From NCBI GenBank assembly GCA_016887485.1, contig CP069394.1, positions 2,170,001 through 2,234,000 of the forward strand: a stretch of 64,000 nt of DNA, given 5' to 3'. This DNA is from Chloroflexota bacterium. Lineage in GTDB: Bacteria; Chloroflexota; Anaerolineae; Anaerolineales; Anaerolineaceae. Below, one piece after another: positions 25,820 to 36,318 of the stretch. The notes beneath the pieces were generated by a model. It saw nothing but the letters and a program-made list of their open reading frames with translations. It did not search any database and was not told the DNA's origin. Made by a program: the position numbers and the translations under genes. Position 1 is the stretch's first letter, and every line of letters begins with the position of its first letter.

Positions 25820-26467
25820 TTAGGATAAGTTAACTGTAGAGACTGAAATGCTTTCCAGATAGGCTTTGATTTCCGGGTAGAACTGGATCAGGATGTTATC
25901 CAAAAAAGTCACGCCCTGAAAGCTGGTGTAGAACACATGGATATCCTCAACCATGTCTGGCGGAAGGGTTAGTGAGAGCATCTCGAGGTCAGATTTTTGG
26001 GGCGGTTTGGACAGGTAGTGCTGGAGCATGGCATGCCAGTCCTTCACGGCTTGTTCGCTGGCGCCAAAAGTCAACTCTTCGGGAAGGATAACTTTCATTT
26101 CAGATGTAATGGAGTCCCAATGGTCCAGCTGGTTATAAAGATAGAGGTCCTGCAGGATCTTCAAAGTATGGAAAGTTGGCCGGCGTTTGGGAACCAAATT
26201 GTAGAGGCGCGCTTTATATTGCCCAATGTAGTCATTCCAGTAATCGTCAACATAGGTGTGGAAGAGTAGTCCGGCCCGGAACCCTGTCTGGGTTTGCATT
26301 TCTTCAATCGTCACATTGTGGATATGAGTCAAATCCCGTTCAATTTGAGCGGGGTAACGGATATCCGGGTAACAGGTTCCGATGATAAAGGCTTGGTGGT
26401 CAAGGTGTTTGAAATAGAGCGGATAGGCTGTTTCAGCAACCAGGACATGTGTGGCTGGCCAGGGCAT
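25820..26467 (-). CDS. Zinc-dependent phospholipase C-like / hypothetical protein
   Basis: A 215-residue soluble protein rich in His and Tyr. The pattern PATHVLVAETAY at the N end, FIIGTCYPDIRY near 28, THIHN near 47 and GLLFHTYVDDYWNDYI near 65 gives a spread of His and Asp residues that resembles the all-helical zinc-dependent phospholipase C / S1-P1 nuclease fold. That assignment is tentative. I start at the ATG at 26467; the frame is also open from a TTG at 26503. Neither has a clear ribosome binding site. It is divergent from rsmG. Confidence 0.6.
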   Translation of the reverse strand: MPWPATHVLVAETAYPLYFKHLDHQAFIIGTCYPDIRYPAQIERDLTHIHNVTIEEMQTQTGFRAGLLFHTYVDDYWNDYIGQYKARLYNLVPKRRPTFHTLKILQDLYLYNQLDHWDSITSEMKVILPEELTFGASEQAVKDWHAMLQHYLSKPPQKSDLEMLSLTLPPDMVEDIHVFYTSFQGVTFLDNILIQFYPEIKAYLESISVSTVNLS

Positions 26468-26576
26468 GAGGTTTATTTTACTTATTTCGGTTATTCGTTG
26501 CAAGTCTGCTGAATCTATTCACAATAAAGTTGGCTATAATTAACCCAACCTCTATTGAATGGATAGAAAGATCGGT

Positions 26577-27293
26577 ATGAACTTTTTGGAAAATGCCGCA
26601 ATGTCCCTGGTCGGACTAAAACTCTCCCAGGATCAACTTGCCAGGTTTCAGGTTTATGAAAATGAGCTTGTAGAGTGGAATGAAAGGATAAACCTGACGG
26701 CAATCAGAGATGTGGAAGGCATTCGCACTAAACACTTCCTTGATTCGCTCACCGTCCTGCTGGCCTGGGAACGCCAGAGCCCACCTGGCCGAATTATTGA
26801 TATTGGGACAGGCGCAGGTTTCCCTGGGTTGGTCCTGAAATTGATCTGGCCATCCTCGCAGGTCACCCTGGTGGAATCGGTTCATAAAAAAGCAGACTTC
26901 TGCCGGCATATGGTGGAAAAATTAAATCTGCAGCAGGTGACGGTCCTTTCGGAACGGGCGGAAACCGTTGGACAAGACCCGGAGCATCGCCAGGCTTATG
27001 ACCTGGCTGTGGCGCGGGCGGTGGCGAGGATGCCGATTTTGATGGAATATCTATTACCCCTGATCCATCGCAATGGGATTGCCATGGCGATGAAAGGGGA
27101 GAGCGCACCTGCGGAAACCCAATCCGCTGAGAAAGCCATCCACCTTTTGGGTGGCAAGTTACACAAATTGATTCGAGTTGAACTGCCTGCCGTTGTTGAG
27201 GAGCGGTTCATTGTTGTGGTGGATAAAATTGCCCGGACGCCGGAGGAATACCCCAGAAGGACAGGCGTTCCAGCGAAAAACCCCATCCAATGA
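26577..27293 (+). CDS. rsmG: 16S rRNA (guanine527-N7)-methyltransferase RsmG
   Basis: RsmG (GidB) methylates N7 of G527 in 16S rRNA. The 238-residue protein has the family N-terminal helix LVEWNERINLTAIRD, then HFLDSL, the SAM-binding motif I DIGTGAGFPGLVLKL near 83-97, VESVHKKADFC, and the basic catalytic stretch VARAVARMPILMEYLLPL. The frame also has an ATG at 26559. A TATAAT at 26535-26540 lies so close that the leader is only about 12-30 bases. Neither ATG has a strong ribosome binding site. It is followed after 36 bases by a HEAT-repeat gene on the same strand. Confidence 0.93.
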   Translation: MNFLENAAMSLVGLKLSQDQLARFQVYENELVEWNERINLTAIRDVEGIRTKHFLDSLTVLLAWERQSPPGRIIDIGTGAGFPGLVLKLIWPSSQVTLVESVHKKADFCRHMVEKLNLQQVTVLSERAETVGQDPEHRQAYDLAVARAVARMPILMEYLLPLIHRNGIAMAMKGESAPAETQSAEKAIHLLGGKLHKLIRVELPAVVEERFIVVVDKIARTPEEYPRRTGVPAKNPIQ

Positions 27294-27329
27294 ACCTTAA
27301 AATTTCTCTCTTAAATGTAGTAAACTTAT

Positions 27330-28730
27330 ATGACAATGGTAGATCAATTTAAAAGAAATAAAAATAAACAAGAAGAAGTCGATCGCTGCCTTAAACTGAT
27401 TCAGTCCAGAAATCCACGAGACCGATCTTATGCAGCAAAACGCTTGGGGGAGTTAAAAGCAAGGCCTGATATTCTGATGTCCCTGATGGACGATCCGAAT
27501 GGATTTGTGCGCTCTGCCTCAGCCGAGGCTTTGGGGCGTTCTGTGGAGCTGCCCGCTCCTGAGGTTGTCTCTTGTCTGCTCGCTGCCATTGATGACCCTA
27601 ATAATTATGTCTGCGCTGCGGCGGTGAACTCACTGGGCTTGCTCCAGGCCAGCCAGGCGCTGGAACAGATCGAAGCCTGCCTGGATGACCAGCAGCCAAT
27701 TGTGGTGCAGGCGGCAATCCTGGCGATGGCTCGGATTGAGCCTGAGCGAATCCAACCCCGCTTGATTGAATTCCTGCATTCAGATGAATACCTGATCCAT
27801 TTGGCCTCCACCCGCGCTTGTGGGTGGTTGTGTTATGGGGAGTGCAGCGCGGATGTGTTGCAAGCGTTGAAGAACTTCATGGAGACCAACGAAGAGCAGG
27901 ACCTCAAGCTGCCAAAGCTCTATATTGAGGTGCTGGCGCGTTTGGATAAGAAAGACGCCATTCCTCTTCTGGTGGATATTGCCGAGAAGGAAGTAGGGTT
28001 GCGCGGGGTGGCTGTGGAAGCCCTGGTGGAGATGAACGCGGAAGAAGCCGCCTCCATCCTCTCTCCGCTGCTCAGTGACCCAAGCAACCGGCTGCGGCGG
28101 AATCTGATTGAGATGATGATGCAGGCTAATTATGAGGCCGCATTGCCATTGGTCCGCCCCTTGCTGCGAGATAGTGCCATCACCGTCCGGGAAACAGCCC
28201 TGGCTGCCGTTTCCAAATGGGGCGATATGGTCTCAATTGACGAAGTTCGCAATATTGCTTATAACGACCCCAACCCCTTTGTCCGTCCCCAGGCAGTTAT
28301 CACCCTGACCCGGCTCCTTGGGCAAGATGCGATGCCTGATCTGGTAGATCTGGCGGATGACCTAAATTTGCATGTCCGTCGGGCTGTGGCTCAGTGCATG
28401 GCCAAGATGGATTTCCTTACACCGGAATCTCGCCAGGTTTTGCTCCATTTGGCCAGTGACCTGGATACGGCTGAATTTGCGCAGGAAGCCCTTTCAGCGC
28501 ATGACCTGATGGGAATTCAGCCAATGCCGTCCCCCAAACCCTCCATCAAGGTGCCCGTGCCGGAACAAATCGTCACAGACAGCCAGCCTCTGCTGAATCT
28601 ATTGGAGACCTGGCAGGAATCTTTACCGGAGCTGCAGCGTGGATTTAACCTGGAAACCCTTTCCGAGGTGGACCAGGCGCTCTCGACCTTGATCCTATAT
28701 CTGAGGGAGCTGAATAACGGCACGGACTAA
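27330..28730 (+). CDS. HEAT-repeat protein
   Basis: A 466-residue soluble alpha-solenoid. HEAT-like units of about 31 residues run from about 30 to 395, for example LMDDPNGFVRSASAEALGRS, AIDDPNNYVCAAAVNSLGLL, LSDPSNRLRRNLIEMMMQ and YNDPNPFVRPQAVITLTRLLG. The repeated DP(N/S)xxVR pattern is the inter-repeat turn. The C-terminal 70 residues are Pro-rich and then helical. No catalytic residues are seen, so it is probably a protein-binding scaffold. Its partner is unknown. The start lacks a Shine-Dalgarno sequence; MVDQF two codons later is an alternative. Confidence 0.83.
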   Translation: MTMVDQFKRNKNKQEEVDRCLKLIQSRNPRDRSYAAKRLGELKARPDILMSLMDDPNGFVRSASAEALGRSVELPAPEVVSCLLAAIDDPNNYVCAAAVNSLGLLQASQALEQIEACLDDQQPIVVQAAILAMARIEPERIQPRLIEFLHSDEYLIHLASTRACGWLCYGECSADVLQALKNFMETNEEQDLKLPKLYIEVLARLDKKDAIPLLVDIAEKEVGLRGVAVEALVEMNAEEAASILSPLLSDPSNRLRRNLIEMMMQANYEAALPLVRPLLRDSAITVRETALAAVSKWGDMVSIDEVRNIAYNDPNPFVRPQAVITLTRLLGQDAMPDLVDLADDLNLHVRRAVAQCMAKMDFLTPESRQVLLHLASDLDTAEFAQEALSAHDLMGIQPMPSPKPSIKVPVPEQIVTDSQPLLNLLETWQESLPELQRGFNLETLSEVDQALSTLILYLRELNNGTD

Positions 28731-28821
28731 TCCGGTTTGCCATAGGGTAGGAGGAGGATAATCGTTGATCATTTGGCGGGATGAATGAATCAGCGGTTTT
28801 TTATAACCATAGGAGAATAAA

Positions 28822-30696
28822 ATGCAGACCTCAAGTCATTGGTTCCTTGATGCAGTTGGCCGACGATTGCTTTTACGGGGGGTGAATCTCAGCGGTGCTT
28901 CAAAGGTGCCGGTGGAACCAAACGGTGCAACACATTTGCGTGAGGGCTTTTTTAGTCACCGTGAGGTGAGTTTCGTTGGGCGACCATTCCCACTGGCGGA
29001 GGCGGATGAACACTTTCGGCGGCTGCGTCACTGGGGGCTGACAACTTTGCGGCTCCTGACGACCTGGGAAGCGATCGAACATGCTGGCCCGGGGATTTAT
29101 GACAAGGCATATCTCGATTATCTGACAGCAGTGGTAAATAAGGCCGGGGAACATGGCCTGCGGGTGTTCATTGATCCGCACCAGGATGTCTGGTCGCGCT
29201 TCTCCGGTGGTGATGGCGCGCCGGGCTGGACCTTGGAATCGGTTGGCTTCAACCTTGAAAATTTGCACGATACCGGAGCAGCCTTTGTGCACGCGATGGT
29301 GGGCGATGACTATCCCCGGATGATCTGGTTCACCAATGGTTATAAATTGGCCTCCGCCACGATGTTCATGTTGTTCTTCGCAGGGAATGAGTTTGCTTCC
29401 AAGACGATGATTGATGGCAAGCCAGCCCAGGAATTTTTACAAACACACTATATTGCTGCCATCAAACAAATCGCCAGCCGATTGAAGGGCTTGCCCTGGG
29501 TGATCGGCTATGATTCGCTCAATGAGCCTTCGGAAGGTTGGATTGGGATGGCGAACCTGGCCGCCCACGAGACCGAAAATATGCTGGGCGATACTCCGAC
29601 ACCCTTCCAGAGCATGATGTTGGCGGATGGGATTCCTACTGAAGTGGATTTCCTTGAGCTGAAAGGCCTGGGTATCAAAAAGACCGGCACTCGCCTGCTC
29701 AATCCGAATGGTTTACGGGCCTGGCAGGGCAACCAGGTCGGTGTGTGGCGCGCCAATGGCGTTTGGGACTATGATAAGCAGGGGCAGCCTAAATTGCTGC
29801 GCCCGGATTATTTTGCTCAATTTATGGGGCGGCCTGTGGAATTCAATAATGACTTCCTGAAGCCCTTTATCAACCGTTTTGGCGAAGAGATTCGCCAGGC
29901 AGATCCCGGTAAGCTGATCTTCATTGAAAGCGTGCCGCACAAGACGATGCCCACCTGGACCGAGGAGGATATCAGCGGGATTGTTGATTCCTCGCATTGG
30001 TATGATGACCTGACCCTGATCACTAAACAATACCGCTCTTTCGCAGGCTTTGACCTGATCACAGAGAACGTTGTTCTGGGCCCCGGGCGGGTCAAGAAGA
30101 TGTTCCGCCAGGTGCTTGGCGGCATTAAAAACCGAACAGTGGAAAAATTAGGTGATATCCCCACCTTGATTGGTGAGTTTGGCATTCCTTTTGACATGTA
30201 TGCCAAGAAGGCCTATGAAACCGGTGATTTTAGCAAACAAGAGCAGGCTCTGGATAGATCTTTCCAGGCTCTGGAAGCAAACCTCCTGCATGCCACGCTT
30301 TGGAATTACACGCCGGATAACTCCAATGCACATGGCGATCTTTGGAATGAGGAAGACCTTTCTATCTTCAGCCGGGACCAGCAAACCAACCCAATGGATA
30401 TCAATTCCGGTGCCCGGGCGCCAGCTGCCTTTATCCGGCCCTATCCACTGGCAACCGCCGGTGAGCCGCTGGCCTTTTCCTTCGATATGCGCAGTAAGCA
30501 CTTCAAATTCAGCTTTCTGGGGGACGAGCAACTGACTGCACCGACAGAAATTTTCGTGCCGGAATATCACTATGACGCCGGGATCAAGATTACGGTGTCC
30601 GATGGGACCTATGATTACCAGCCGGAGATCGAGCGGTTATTTTATTGGCCTGAAGGCCCCGCTGGTGAACACTGGGTGCAAATTAAACCCGCCTAG
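28822..30696 (+). CDS. Glycoside hydrolase family 5 protein (glucocerebrosidase/endoglycoceramidase-like)
   Basis: A 624-residue GH5 enzyme. The N end has LRGVNLSGASKVP and LTTLRLLTTWEAIEHAGPG, followed by FIDPHQDVWSRFSGGDGAP near 113-131, a signature of the GH5 group that holds fungal steryl-beta-glucosidases and glucocerebrosidases. The catalytic acid/base is in YDSLNEPSEGW near 233. The nucleophile is the Glu in TLIGEFGIPFD near 452. A C-terminal beta-sandwich domain follows from about 530. It has no signal peptide, so it acts inside the cell or leaves by another route. AGGAGA lies 5 bases upstream of the ATG. The likely substrate is a beta-glucosyl lipid or similar glucoside; this is inference from the subgroup. 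Confidence 0.88.
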   Translation: MQTSSHWFLDAVGRRLLLRGVNLSGASKVPVEPNGATHLREGFFSHREVSFVGRPFPLAEADEHFRRLRHWGLTTLRLLTTWEAIEHAGPGIYDKAYLDYLTAVVNKAGEHGLRVFIDPHQDVWSRFSGGDGAPGWTLESVGFNLENLHDTGAAFVHAMVGDDYPRMIWFTNGYKLASATMFMLFFAGNEFASKTMIDGKPAQEFLQTHYIAAIKQIASRLKGLPWVIGYDSLNEPSEGWIGMANLAAHETENMLGDTPTPFQSMMLADGIPTEVDFLELKGLGIKKTGTRLLNPNGLRAWQGNQVGVWRANGVWDYDKQGQPKLLRPDYFAQFMGRPVEFNNDFLKPFINRFGEEIRQADPGKLIFIESVPHKTMPTWTEEDISGIVDSSHWYDDLTLITKQYRSFAGFDLITENVVLGPGRVKKMFRQVLGGIKNRTVEKLGDIPTLIGEFGIPFDMYAKKAYETGDFSKQEQALDRSFQALEANLLHATLWNYTPDNSNAHGDLWNEEDLSIFSRDQQTNPMDINSGARAPAAFIRPYPLATAGEPLAFSFDMRSKHFKFSFLGDEQLTAPTEIFVPEYHYDAGIKITVSDGTYDYQPEIERLFYWPEGPAGEHWVQIKPA

Positions 30697-30706
30697 AATC
30701 CTTCGG

Positions 30707-30922
30707 TCAGAATCCATACTTTTTGAGCAGATCCTGCAGATCCTTGGGGTCATCCGCCCATTCTTCCATATAGCCGCAAATTGTGCAGCAATACTTTGTG
30801 GTGTGGATGGATTTAAAGCTGGAGGGTGGTTTCGCGCCGCTGAACATAGCCGGAGGCTGGAATTCGCCGGGAATGCGGATGATCTCATTTGAGCGGCATT
30901 TTGGGCATTGTAAGTTTTTCAT
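30707..30922 (-). CDS. Small zinc-ribbon protein
   Basis: A 71-residue protein with two CxxC knuckles: CPKC near residue 6 and CTIC near 46. Together they form a zinc ribbon. The spacer contains PPAMFSGAKPPSSFKS. The C end is acidic and helical. I start at the ATG before KNLQCPKC, with GGAAG upstream. An upstream in-frame Met adds 10 residues unlike a zinc ribbon. It is convergent with the GH5 gene, 10 bases apart. No function can be given beyond probable metal binding. Confidence 0.7.
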   Translation of the reverse strand: MKNLQCPKCRSNEIIRIPGEFQPPAMFSGAKPPSSFKSIHTTKYCCTICGYMEEWADDPKDLQDLLKKYGF

Positions 30923-31007
30923 CTCGCCACTTCCTGTCAGTATGGTTTGCAAGATGAATTTATTTTAGGGGGAGAATCCTCTCAAAACCTCGCGGGTTGG
31001 ATGTGAT

Positions 31008-32363
31008 TCAGGGCAGCCAAACCGGACGGGCGGCATCCTCGATAATCCGCTCGCTTTCAGCCCTTCCCCATTGCCAAAGCCAGACAGCGGTAGGGAAGCC
31101 TGTACTGCCGGTATCCAGGCTTTGATAGATCAGGCGCTGACCGGAAGGACTCCAATGATAGGAGCTGAAGGTCACGGCGGGTATGTTGGCAATTAGTTGG
31201 ATCTCGCGGCCATCCAGTTTGAGCACCCATAAGGCTTTGCTGTTGGTGGAATTGACCGCCCGCAGACTGACGGCGATCCATTCGCCATCGGGGGTATATC
31301 GGGGTTGGCTGAAAATGGTGCCTTCCGAATCCTCTTGCAGGACTCGTTCAACGCTTTGATCGGTCAGGTCTGCGATGAATAACGCAGCTTCAGGTTCCAG
31401 AGCGGAAGGGATTAGATCGGTGAACAGCAGCTTGTTTCCGTCAGATGACCAGTCCCCCATTTCTTCCACTTCGGTGGGAATCAGCGTTTCCTGGGCTGTT
31501 TCCAGATTCAGGATTTGAATGGCGCGCTGATCGAAATTGTAGAACGCTAGATGTTGACCGTCCGGCGAGAAGGAGGGCAGCTCTCCTGTGACGGCTGCCT
31601 CAGGGTAAAGGGGAGTCGTCTCAAGGGTCTGTGTGTCGTAAAGCCAGATTTGGGGGGATTGTAACAGGCCGGTCACCTCGTTGCGATCTTGCCGGGCATA
31701 AGCGATCAAGGCACTTTCCGTTGACCAGGCTGGCTGGCTGCAGTAATCCGACCCGCAATCGACGATTAAGGTCTGGACTGCGCCGTCGCGGTCTATGGTC
31801 CAAAGGTCGCTGCCGCCCTCATCGTTCTCGGCTGCGTAAACAATGACCTCACCGACCCGGTTAGGGGCATAGTCAATGATCTTTCCGCCGGTATCCGTCA
31901 GGACTACACCTGCTTGATCAGTAAAGCTCCAGCGCCAAAGGTCACCGCCATTCTGGGCCAGGACGAGATATAGAAGTTCCGTGGAACGGATGGAGAGGTT
32001 CCACTCCATTTTCAAATTTAGAGTTTCGCCATCCGAGGATTTCGCACCGGATCGGAGGGAAAGGGATAGCCCCTGCATCGGATCGATGGGCTCATCCGGG
32101 TAGAACCAGAGGGTGTTTTGCTCCCACACAAAACGCCCCGGGGTTTTTGGTGTGAACGAAATCCGATCTTCAACTGAAGATTGGTCCATGGGGCGGTCGA
32201 ATTGCAGTCCAACCGGGCCATAAACACCAACCTGTCCGTTTTCGGTCAGGGTGACCGCATCAACTTGAATGTCGCCTTGCCTATTGTTGAATTGCAAATA
32301 GATCAACGTTGCAGCGAGGAGGACAACAACCAGAATGAGTAAGATTCGGAGATATGGTTTCAT
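31008..32363 (-). CDS. Membrane-anchored Ig-like/TolB-type beta-propeller protein
   Basis: A 451-residue exported protein. An N-terminal membrane anchor (ILLILVVVLLAATLIYLQF) is followed by an Ig-like domain at about 30-125 that includes VGLQFDRPMDQSSVEDRISFTP, typical of Big_5 modules. Residues 130-450 are a TolB/WD40-like propeller: repeats such as SQPAWSTESALIAYARQD, LPSFSPDGQHLAFYNFDQ and SSYHWSPSGQRLIYQSLD contain the conserved SPDGxxLAF motif. It is probably a sensor or binding protein at the cell surface. It is monocistronic, with the LysM gene upstream on the same strand. Confidence 0.8.
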   Translation of the reverse strand: MKPYLRILLILVVVLLAATLIYLQFNNRQGDIQVDAVTLTENGQVGVYGPVGLQFDRPMDQSSVEDRISFTPKTPGRFVWEQNTLWFYPDEPIDPMQGLSLSLRSGAKSSDGETLNLKMEWNLSIRSTELLYLVLAQNGGDLWRWSFTDQAGVVLTDTGGKIIDYAPNRVGEVIVYAAENDEGGSDLWTIDRDGAVQTLIVDCGSDYCSQPAWSTESALIAYARQDRNEVTGLLQSPQIWLYDTQTLETTPLYPEAAVTGELPSFSPDGQHLAFYNFDQRAIQILNLETAQETLIPTEVEEMGDWSSDGNKLLFTDLIPSALEPEAALFIADLTDQSVERVLQEDSEGTIFSQPRYTPDGEWIAVSLRAVNSTNSKALWVLKLDGREIQLIANIPAVTFSSYHWSPSGQRLIYQSLDTGSTGFPTAVWLWQWGRAESERIIEDAARPVWLP

Positions 32364-32473
32364 AATTTCGGAAGACGGATCGACTTGCCCCTCTCAATGA
32401 TACGATCCGGTAAGGTAGAAGATGTTGTATTGGTATTATACCCAGAACGAAGCTTTTTGCTGGGAAATAAAAA

Positions 32474-32506
32474 ATCAGCGGCCTTTGATTTATGAAGGCC
32501 GCTGAT
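32474..32506 (-). terminator. Rho-independent terminator of the LysM gene
   Basis: ATCAGCGGCCTT and AAGGCCGCTGAT form a perfect 12-bp stem, followed by a T run on the minus strand. It lies just downstream of the stop at 32531. Confidence 0.87.
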
Positions 32507-32530
32507 TTGAATTGCGTGTATGTGCTTTGA

Positions 32531-33256
32531 TTAAGGCGTCGGTGTGGCTGTGGCAGTGGGTGTGCTGGTGGTTGTGGGTACAGGAGTGACGATGTTCACT
32601 GGAATGACAACGACATCGCCGACATAGAGGTCGCCTTCATCTTCCATCACATCCAAATCATTTGCCTGACGGTATTTGTTGGTCTCCGAAAAGATGCGAT
32701 CCACGGTGCTATTGAAGCGTTCAGCCAGGTCATAAAGATTGTCGCCGGCTCGAACGGTATATTCAATCAAAGTGCCGGGAGCGATATCGGTTGGCAATGG
32801 GGTTACAGTAGGCAATATCTGGCCGGGAGCGGGGATCATGATCGTCTGGCCCGGTGTGATATAGCAGGAACTGTTCAAACTGTTGAGTGCAAGCAATACG
32901 TCCACATCAACATCAAATTGTCCAGCGATCGATGTACAGTTATCGCCTTCCTGAACAACATATTCAAATGGACCGGATGGTGTTACTGTAGCTGTGATGG
33001 TGGGCGTCATGGTGATGGTTGCTGTCATCGTAGGTGTGGATGTCGGTGTCACCGGCGTCGGTGTTGGGGTTTCGGTAGGGATCGGTGTCTTGGTCTTGAA
33101 GAGGGTGATGCCGCCACCACCGCCGGTCAGATAGACGACCAGCAAGACGATCCCGGCAACAGCCAAGAGGATTGCCAGGCCGCCAAGGATATAAGGACCC
33201 ATTTGTTGTTTTCTTCGGTACGATGAAATGACGTTCTTCGCGTTTTTATTGCGCAT
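32531..33256 (-). CDS. Membrane protein with two LysM domains
   Basis: A 241-residue protein with a cytoplasmic N end, one membrane helix at about 22-45 (ILGGLAILLAVAGIVLLVVYL), a Thr/Pro tether and two extracellular LysM domains. The first, YVVQEGDNCTSIAGQF to TPGQTIMIP, spans about 96-140. The second, YTVRAGDNLYDLAERF to VGDVVVIP, spans about 160-215. A second TPT-rich tail ends the protein. LysM domains bind N-acetylglucosamine polymers such as peptidoglycan. The ATG at 33256 has AAGGA 7 bases upstream, which I prefer to the open extension. It has its own terminator. Confidence 0.88.
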   Translation of the reverse strand: MRNKNAKNVISSYRRKQQMGPYILGGLAILLAVAGIVLLVVYLTGGGGGITLFKTKTPIPTETPTPTPVTPTSTPTMTATITMTPTITATVTPSGPFEYVVQEGDNCTSIAGQFDVDVDVLLALNSLNSSCYITPGQTIMIPAPGQILPTVTPLPTDIAPGTLIEYTVRAGDNLYDLAERFNSTVDRIFSETNKYRQANDLDVMEDEGDLYVGDVVVIPVNIVTPVPTTTSTPTATATPTP

Positions 33257-33396
33257 AAGGTTTCCTTTTTCAAATGAGGATCGGCCCATAATCCCGCGCA
33301 GGGCTGTCCCAACATTGAGTTTTGGTGGCTATATTTTAACCGATAATCAAAATGAGGTCGAGTCTGTTAAAAATACCCTTAATTGCATAAAAAAGG

Positions 33397-36318
33397 TTAA
33401 GATCGCGCAGTTTTTGTGCAGTCCAGAATCTTCTTCATGAATTGACCGGTATAAGATTGTTTGACCTCGCAGAGGTGTTCGGGGGTACCAGTGGCGATGA
33501 TCTCCCCGCCGGCGTCCCCGCCCTCGGGACCGAGGTCTATGATCCAGTCTGACACTTTGATGATATCCAGGTTATGCTCAATGATCACGACTGTGTTGCC
33601 TTCATCCACCAATCGCTGGAGCACTTCAATCAGGCGGTGCACGTCTGCGGCATGCAAACCCACCGAGGGCTCATCCAGGACATACAGTGTGCTGCCGGTG
33701 GAGCGACGGGATAGTTCCTTTGAGAGTTTGACCCGTTGTGCTTCGCCGCCGGATAGGGTTGTGGCGGCCTGTCCCAATCGAATATAGCCCAGGCCGACAT
33801 CCTGCAGGGTCTCCAGCCGGCGGGTGATCTTGGGATGCGCTTTGAAGAATTCAGCGGCAGTGTCAATGGTCATATCCAGGATCTCTGCGATGTTTTTATC
33901 CTTGAAGCGGATTTGCAGGGTCTCGCGGTTATAGCGGCTGCCGTGGCAGACATCACAGGGGACATAGACATCCGGCAGGAATTGCATCTCGATCACGAGT
34001 TGTCCCTGCCCGGCGCATGCCTCGCACCGTCCCCCTTTAACATTGAAGGAGAAGCGTCCTTTTTGATAGCCGCGCATCTTGCTTTCCGGCAGCTCTGCGA
34101 AGAGGTCCCGGATCGAATCAAACACACCGGTGTAGGTGCCGGGGTTGGAGCGCGGCGTCCGGCCGATGGGGGATTGGTCAATATTGATGATCTTGTCTAG
34201 ATGCTCCACACCTTCCAGCGATTGAAAATCGCCTGGGCTGGTATGTGCGCCGTGAAGCTGTTTGGCCAGGGTTTTATAGAGTGTATCGATCAGCAGGGAG
34301 GACTTGCCTGACCCCGAGACACCAGTGATGCAGACGAACTTGCCTAGAGGGATATCCAGGGTGACATCCTTGAGGTTGTTTTGGGTCGCACCTGTCAGCA
34401 CAAGGTGCTTGCCGTTGCCATCCCGTCGTTTTTCCGGGACGGGCACATATTTCCGTCCGGAGAGGTAGGCGCCGGTCAGGGAGTTGGGATTGTTGATGAT
34501 ATCTTCCGGCGGGCCTTCTGCGATCACTTCGCCGCCCAGATCACCGGCGCCCGGCCCAAGATCCACGATCCAGTCAGCGCGGCGGATGGTTTCTTCGTCG
34601 TGTTCAACGACCAGCACGGTGTTACCGAGGTCGCGCATGCCTTCCAGCGTGACCAGCAGGCGTTCGTTATCGCGGGGGTGCAGGCCAATTGAGGGCTCAT
34701 CCAGCACATAAAGCACGCCCATCAGCCGGGAGCCGATCTGGGTTGCCAGGCGGATGCGTTGGGCTTCGCCACCGGAAAGTGACCCGGCAGAACGCTGCAG
34801 GGTGAGGTAATCGAGCCCCACATTGACCAGGAAACCCAATCGGGCCTTGATCTCCTTGAGGATTCGCTCAGCGATCAGGGTGTCTCGATGGTTGAAGGGG
34901 GTATCGTCGCTGGTTAATTTCTCCACCCAGTCCAGGCTTTTATGCACTGGCCATTTGGTGACCTCGACGATGTTCTTGCCATCCACGGTGACGGCCAGGG
35001 CTTCTTTTCGCAGCCGATCGCCGCCGCAAGTCGGGCAGGGCCGGTCGCTCATGAATTCTGCGATCCTGCCGCGCTGATGTTCTGAATTGGTCTCTCGGTA
35101 GCGGCGTTCAAGGTTGGGGATCACACCCTCAAATTTAGCTTTGAAGGAGCTTTTCCGTCCATTTCGGCCGGTATATTCAACGGTCATCTCCTCATCTCCG
35201 GTGCCATATAGGATGACATGAAGTTTTTCTTCCGGAAGGGAGGAAACGGGCGCTTCCAGGTCAACATCATACTTATTGGCGGCGGCTTCGAGCATCTGCC
35301 AGTAGTATCCGCCATCTTCCTTGGGCCCGCTCCAGGCTGAATCGATGATTGCGCCATCTTTCAGCGAAAGGGAGCGGTTCGGGATCAGCAGGTCCGGGTC
35401 AATCTCACGATAGCTGCCGAGACCCTGACAGGTGGGGCAAGCGCCGTGGGGTGTGTTGAAGGAAAAAGTGCGGGGTTCAATCTCAGTGATCACGCTGCCG
35501 TGTTCCGGGCAGGCCAGATGTTCCGAGAACTGAATATCGCGGGGATCGTCCTGTGAGAGGATCTGGACAGTGATATAACCATCGCCAAATTTGAGCGCAG
35601 TCTCTACCGAATCGGTCAGTCGGGACCGGGCAGCCTGGGCGTCCTCGTCATTTTCGGTCTCGCGCAGGATCAACCGGTCAACCACTGCTTCGATGGTGTG
35701 CTTTTTGTAGCGATCGAGGTCAAATTCCTCATCCAGGGGGTAGGTTTCGCCATCTACCCGGGCGCGGACGAACCCTGCCTTACGGATTTCTTCGAAGACA
35801 GCCTGGTAAGTGCCTTTACGCTCCCGAACCAGAGGGGAAAGGATCTGCAGGCGACTGTCTTTGGGCAGTGCTTCGATATCTTCCACGATCTCCTGGGCGG
35901 ATTGTTTCTGGACCACTCGCCCGCAAATTGGGCAGTGGGGGATGCCGACGCGGGCATAGAGCAGCCGCAGATAGTCATACACTTCTGTGACCGTGCCAAC
36001 AGTGGAACGCGGATTATGGGAAGTGGCCTTTTGATCAATAGAAACCGCGGGGGAAAGCCCTTCAATGCTGTCCACATCCGGTTTGTTCATCTGACCGAGG
36101 AACTGACGGGCATAGGCCGAAAGTGATTCCACATAGCGGCGCTGCCCTTCAGCGAAGATCGTATCGAATGCCAGGGAACTTTTACCGGAACCTGAGAGAC
36201 CGGTGATCACCACGAATTTATCCCGAGGGATTTCAACGGTGATGTTTTTTAGGTTGTGCTCACGCGCGCCAATTACGCGCAGGTTGTCTCTTGCCATCAT
36301 GTTAATATTTTCGCTCAT
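33397..36318 (-). CDS. uvrA: Excinuclease ABC subunit A
   Basis: UvrA finds DNA damage and loads UvrB in nucleotide excision repair. This 973-residue protein is full length. It has two ABC ATPase modules: Walker [10 protein letters not shown] near 40 and GVSGSGKSS near 665, and signatures [17 protein letters not shown] and [16 protein letters not shown]. The zinc modules have CPICG near 128, CPEHG/CPTCQ and [21 protein letters not shown] box lies 7 bases before the ATG on the minus strand and no ribosome binding site is seen, so it may be made from a leaderless transcript. MMARDNLRV is an alternative start. It is monocistronic. Confidence 0.97.
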   Translation of the reverse strand: MSENINMMARDNLRVIGAREHNLKNITVEIPRDKFVVITGLSGSGKSSLAFDTIFAEGQRRYVESLSAYARQFLGQMNKPDVDSIEGLSPAVSIDQKATSHNPRSTVGTVTEVYDYLRLLYARVGIPHCPICGRVVQKQSAQEIVEDIEALPKDSRLQILSPLVRERKGTYQAVFEEIRKAGFVRARVDGETYPLDEEFDLDRYKKHTIEAVVDRLILRETENDEDAQAARSRLTDSVETALKFGDGYITVQILSQDDPRDIQFSEHLACPEHGSVITEIEPRTFSFNTPHGACPTCQGLGSYREIDPDLLIPNRSLSLKDGAIIDSAWSGPKEDGGYYWQMLEAAANKYDVDLEAPVSSLPEEKLHVILYGTGDEEMTVEYTGRNGRKSSFKAKFEGVIPNLERRYRETNSEHQRGRIAEFMSDRPCPTCGGDRLRKEALAVTVDGKNIVEVTKWPVHKSLDWVEKLTSDDTPFNHRDTLIAERILKEIKARLGFLVNVGLDYLTLQRSAGSLSGGEAQRIRLATQIGSRLMGVLYVLDEPSIGLHPRDNERLLVTLEGMRDLGNTVLVVEHDEETIRRADWIVDLGPGAGDLGGEVIAEGPPEDIINNPNSLTGAYLSGRKYVPVPEKRRDGNGKHLVLTGATQNNLKDVTLDIPLGKFVCITGVSGSGKSSLLIDTLYKTLAKQLHGAHTSPGDFQSLEGVEHLDKIINIDQSPIGRTPRSNPGTYTGVFDSIRDLFAELPESKMRGYQKGRFSFNVKGGRCEACAGQGQLVIEMQFLPDVYVPCDVCHGSRYNRETLQIRFKDKNIAEILDMTIDTAAEFFKAHPKITRRLETLQDVGLGYIRLGQAATTLSGGEAQRVKLSKELSRRSTGSTLYVLDEPSVGLHAADVHRLIEVLQRLVDEGNTVVIIEHNLDIIKVSDWIIDLGPEGGDAGGEIIATGTPEHLCEVKQSYTGQFMKKILDCTKTARS